A stretch of DNA of 6,674 bases, taken from Candidatus Eiseniibacteriota bacterium (lineage in GTDB: Bacteria > Arandabacterota > Arandabacteria > JAGLYR01). The position numbers and the translations under genes are program-made. Each line of letters begins with the position of its first letter. Position 1 is the stretch's first letter. Positions 4,643 through 6,674 of the stretch are shown piece by piece. The stretch covers positions 1 to 6,674 of the forward strand of contig JAGLYR010000182.1 in NCBI GenBank assembly GCA_023132135.1, read 5' to 3'. Under the pieces are notes generated by a model that was not told the origin of the DNA, ran no database searches, and worked only from the letters and a program-made list of their open reading frames with translations.

Positions 4643-6484
4643 TCAGATTACCCCGCGCTCCATGAGAACCGCTATACCAATTCCCACCAACCCCTCGCCG
4701 GCGATCAGGCCTGCCGCGACCAGATACGCGTACTTCTCGCTCCAGCGCGGGTTCAGCCGGTCCACTGCAGCCCGGATCCCACCCCCCAGCATCATCGTGA
4801 TACCCTGGAACCCGGGGAAGATCATTCCAACCCCAAACCCGACGGGCGAGGGCATCCACTTCCGGACTGCGGTTTTCTCCAGTATCGCGAGAGCGATCCC
4901 GATACAGGCCCCAATCGCCACACCCGGCAGCGCATACTGCGGAAGCGCACTGAACCCCCTGGAGAGAACCGAGGCGAAGCTGGACCAGACCACCGCCGCA
5001 ATGGCAGGGAGCTTCTCCGATCCCAATCCGTGCGCATTGGTCAGCAGAAAGAAGATGGGAACCGCCGCCAGGGCTCCGACAAGGACACCGATCATCTGCC
5101 CGATGACCTGCCGCCTAGGCGTGGCGCCCAGCAGATACCCGGTCTTGAGATCCTGCATCAGATCCGCCGCTTCCCCCGCGCTCCCGGCCGTGACGATAGC
5201 GGTCCCCAAGTTGGCGGTGACACTTCCAGGGGCCAATCCCCCGTACAGGATCTGTGTGATGTGCGCGCTCGCCCCAAGGGGAGCGATGTCCGTTTCTCCC
5301 GTTGCCCGAACGACCACCACAGCCAGCAGGAAAGAAATGGGAATAGACAGAAGCCCCATCCACAGGGGGACCCCCAGGGAAACGTTCAGTACGACCGCAA
5401 TCACAGCGGCGGATGTAACCAACCCGATCAGCCAGGTTCTGGAGCCGATTTCCAGCGCTCCCAACCTGTGATCGCGCGCCCTGCCCATGGACTTCATTGC
5501 CCGCGCAACCCCGCGCCACCGGATCAGAAGTGAGGTGAGCGCGGCCGATACAAGCACCGAGCTCCCGACCCACATGGTCCATCCGGCCACCGAGCGATAG
5601 CCCAGGTTCTCGATCACCCCGGCCGTGGCCAACCAGGGGGCGATGACGGCCCAGCTCACAATCGCTCCCAGGCCCAGGCTAATCCCGATGCGCGGCCCCA
5701 CAAGGAATCCCACGCCCAGAATCATGGGGCTTGTCTCGATCCCAAGCATCAGCTCACTGGTTTTGAATCCTGCGATCCGAATTCTCATCCAGTCAAAGAA
5801 CACGCGGGGCGGAATCGCCAGGAAACTCAAAGGCGGGGCGTCCCGCAGCCAGGTGACGGCTGCGCCGATTCCACCGCAGGCGAGAAGGGCCACCGCTTTC
5901 CGCGTCCCCTCTTCCCCCCTGCTGTGCATCGTCTGGATCAGGGATGCGCAGGCAGTGCCGGTGGGGAACACGAGTTTCTCACCAATCACAAGCTGCCGCC
6001 TCAGAGGGATTGCGAAGAAGATCCCAAGGAATCCCATGCAGATAAGCCAGGTGAAAACCTGCCATCCGGAGAGCGCAATACCCAGGAGGAAGAAGGTGGC
6101 GATGACATTCATTGCATTGCCGACGGTCGCGGCTGCCGATGCCGTAGTCTGGGTCATGTTGTTCTCCAGAACCGTGTACTTCTGACCCAGGCCCCGCATG
6201 ATGGCAAACCCCATAATGGCGGCGAGGATGGATCCACCCTCGCCCCACCCCGTCCTCAATCCCATGTACACGTTGTAGGCAACAATGAGGACACCCAGGA
6301 GAATGCCCGGCACCAGGGCCCTGAGTGTGAGCTCGGCCATGTCATGCCCGCGGTAGGTTGTCGCGAGCCACAGTGCCTCTTCCTGCTCGATGGCATCTTC
6401 GGAACTCAGCGGTCCTGAAGAAGACGGACCCGCCTGCGGCCAAGGCACTGCCGGGGCCTGGAGTTGTGTTTCCGTTGTGGACAA
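4643..6484 (-). CDS. OPT-superfamily transporter (oligopeptide or metal-chelate)
   Basis: A 613-residue inner-membrane protein with about 14-16 hydrophobic segments after a soluble N-terminus of about 50 residues rich in Pro, Ser and Gln. Family blocks, in order: GLRTGWGEGGSILAAI (75-90), ENNMTQTTASAAA (107-119), GEKLVFPTGTACA (168-180), GETDIAPLG (396-404), GTAIVTAGSAGEAADLMQDL (427-446), KTGYLLGATPRRQ (447-459) and AGEGLVGIGIAVL near the C-terminus. Bacterial OPT/YSL-like proteins of this length are proton-coupled carriers of short peptides or metal complexes; the substrate is not evident. The start is taken as TTG at 6482-6484: a perfect AAGGAGG (6494-6500) lies 9 nt upstream, and the first in-frame ATG is at codon 49, just before the first membrane segment, with no comparable site. 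It appears to be transcribed alone and runs convergent to fetB. Confidence 0.9.
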   Translation of the reverse strand: MSTTETQLQAPAVPWPQAGPSSSGPLSSEDAIEQEEALWLATTYRGHDMAELTLRALVPGILLGVLIVAYNVYMGLRTGWGEGGSILAAIMGFAIMRGLGQKYTVLENNMTQTTASAAATVGNAMNVIATFFLLGIALSGWQVFTWLICMGFLGIFFAIPLRRQLVIGEKLVFPTGTACASLIQTMHSRGEEGTRKAVALLACGGIGAAVTWLRDAPPLSFLAIPPRVFFDWMRIRIAGFKTSELMLGIETSPMILGVGFLVGPRIGISLGLGAIVSWAVIAPWLATAGVIENLGYRSVAGWTMWVGSSVLVSAALTSLLIRWRGVARAMKSMGRARDHRLGALEIGSRTWLIGLVTSAAVIAVVLNVSLGVPLWMGLLSIPISFLLAVVVVRATGETDIAPLGASAHITQILYGGLAPGSVTANLGTAIVTAGSAGEAADLMQDLKTGYLLGATPRRQVIGQMIGVLVGALAAVPIFFLLTNAHGLGSEKLPAIAAVVWSSFASVLSRGFSALPQYALPGVAIGACIGIALAILEKTAVRKWMPSPVGFGVGMIFPGFQGITMMLGGGIRAAVDRLNPRWSEKYAYLVAAGLIAGEGLVGIGIAVLMERGVI

Positions 6485-6609
6485 GGCAACCTGCCTCCTT
6501 CCCAGGGGACACGATGGGGCTCATGCGGAAAATCGGCATGCAGGCACGAAACCTGAACCAGGGAGAGAAGCAAACATCCACCACGGAGACGGAGAAGGGC
6601 ACTGGAACA

Positions 6610-6633
6610 AGTCCCTAGTGCGTAGTCCCTAGT
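6610..6633. repeat. Direct repeat AGTCCCTAGT, two copies
   Basis: AGTCCCTAGT occurs at 6610-6619 and again at 6624-6633, a period of 14 nt, with GCGT between and CC following. Imperfect tandem copies of TAGTCCC are a simple repeat type in intergenic DNA. Here they lie upstream of the OPT gene, beside the palindromic repeat. Confidence 0.6.
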
Positions 6634-6652
6634 CCAAGGAAAAGGGCACTTA

Positions 6653-6674
6653 AAGCCCCCGGAGGGGGCGGCTC
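6653..6674. repeat. 22-nt repeat with GCCCCC-GGA-GGGGGC hairpin, copy 2 (inverted)
   Basis: The last 22 bases are the exact reverse complement of 2488-2509. The stem is GCCCCC (6655-6660) and GGGGGC (6664-6669) around GGA. Read leftwards the stem is followed by TTTAAG, so it could help end a leftward transcript entering from the right. The copy reaches the window edge, so the match may continue beyond it. Confidence 0.65.

Larger units (their letters stand above)
6485..6674. other. Upstream region of the OPT gene
   Basis: This 190-nt stretch holds the AAGGAGG of the OPT gene (6494-6500), two direct repeats (6610-6633) and the second copy of the 22-nt palindromic repeat at the window edge. 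No convincing -35/-10 pair for the leftward gene is visible. Small open frames on both strands run through it without recognisable content, and I do not call them. Confidence 0.5.

Noticed and set aside
3843-4859. A 338-codon minus-strand frame opposite fetB
   Set aside because: It is His-, Gly- and Asp-rich and contains no domain; it is an antisense shadow of a membrane-protein gene.
4025-5533. A 502-codon open frame on the plus strand spanning the end of fetB and much of the OPT gene
   Set aside because: It overlaps two clearly conserved genes in another frame or strand. Its translation is rich in Arg, Pro, Gly, His and Gln with no domain, which is typical of shadow frames in high-G+C DNA.
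1-6674. CRISPR array, tRNA, rRNA, phage or transposase genes
   Set aside because: No regularly spaced repeats, no cloverleaf-like stretch that I could recognise and no integrase or transposase motifs were seen. Intergenic space is under 300 nt at each place.

Overview
The window is ordinary, gene-dense bacterial chromosome of high G+C (about 60% by eye). It carries six genes that can be read with confidence and one of them runs off the left edge. Strong purine-rich Shine-Dalgarno sites, several GTG/TTG starts, gene overlaps and G+C-rich intergenic palindromes point to a Gram-negative or Gram-negative-like bacterium from a high-G+C environmental lineage. The palindromes, of the CCCCGGGT...ACCCGGGG kind, look to me like dispersed repeats seen in Planctomycetes, Acidobacteria and several candidate phyla. 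No marker gene is present, so the phylum cannot be fixed from this window.

Layout. (1) 1-382, minus strand: the N-terminal part of a mechanosensitive-channel (MscS-type) membrane protein, leaving the window at the left. (2) 383-596: a divergent intergenic region. (3) 597-2366, plus strand: a CheR-like methyltransferase followed by an HDOD-domain protein, a two-gene signalling unit. (4) 2367-2620: an intergenic stretch packed with palindromes, one of which recurs in inverted orientation at the far right end of the window. (5) 2621-4613, plus strand: a compact operon of a small RelA/SpoT-type HD hydrolase, a FetA-like ABC ATPase and a FetB (UPF0014) permease, with an 11-nt gap and then a 10-nt overlap. 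(6) 4643-6484, minus strand: an OPT-family transporter, convergent with fetB across only 29 nt. (7) 6485-6674: its upstream region, with short direct repeats and the second copy of the palindromic repeat.

How the genes may work together. The CheR-like and HDOD proteins probably belong to a sensory or second-messenger circuit, but no chemoreceptor, CheA or response regulator lies in the window. The alarmone-hydrolase-like protein shares an operon with a putative metal exporter, and the neighbouring OPT protein belongs to a superfamily that carries oligopeptides or metal chelates. A loose theme of stress and metal or osmotic homeostasis is possible but is inference. I found no phage, CRISPR, toxin-antitoxin or clear mobile-element gene. 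The items most worth a second look are the altered active-site motif of the CheR homologue, the co-transcription of an alarmone-type hydrolase with fetAB, and the repeated palindromes.
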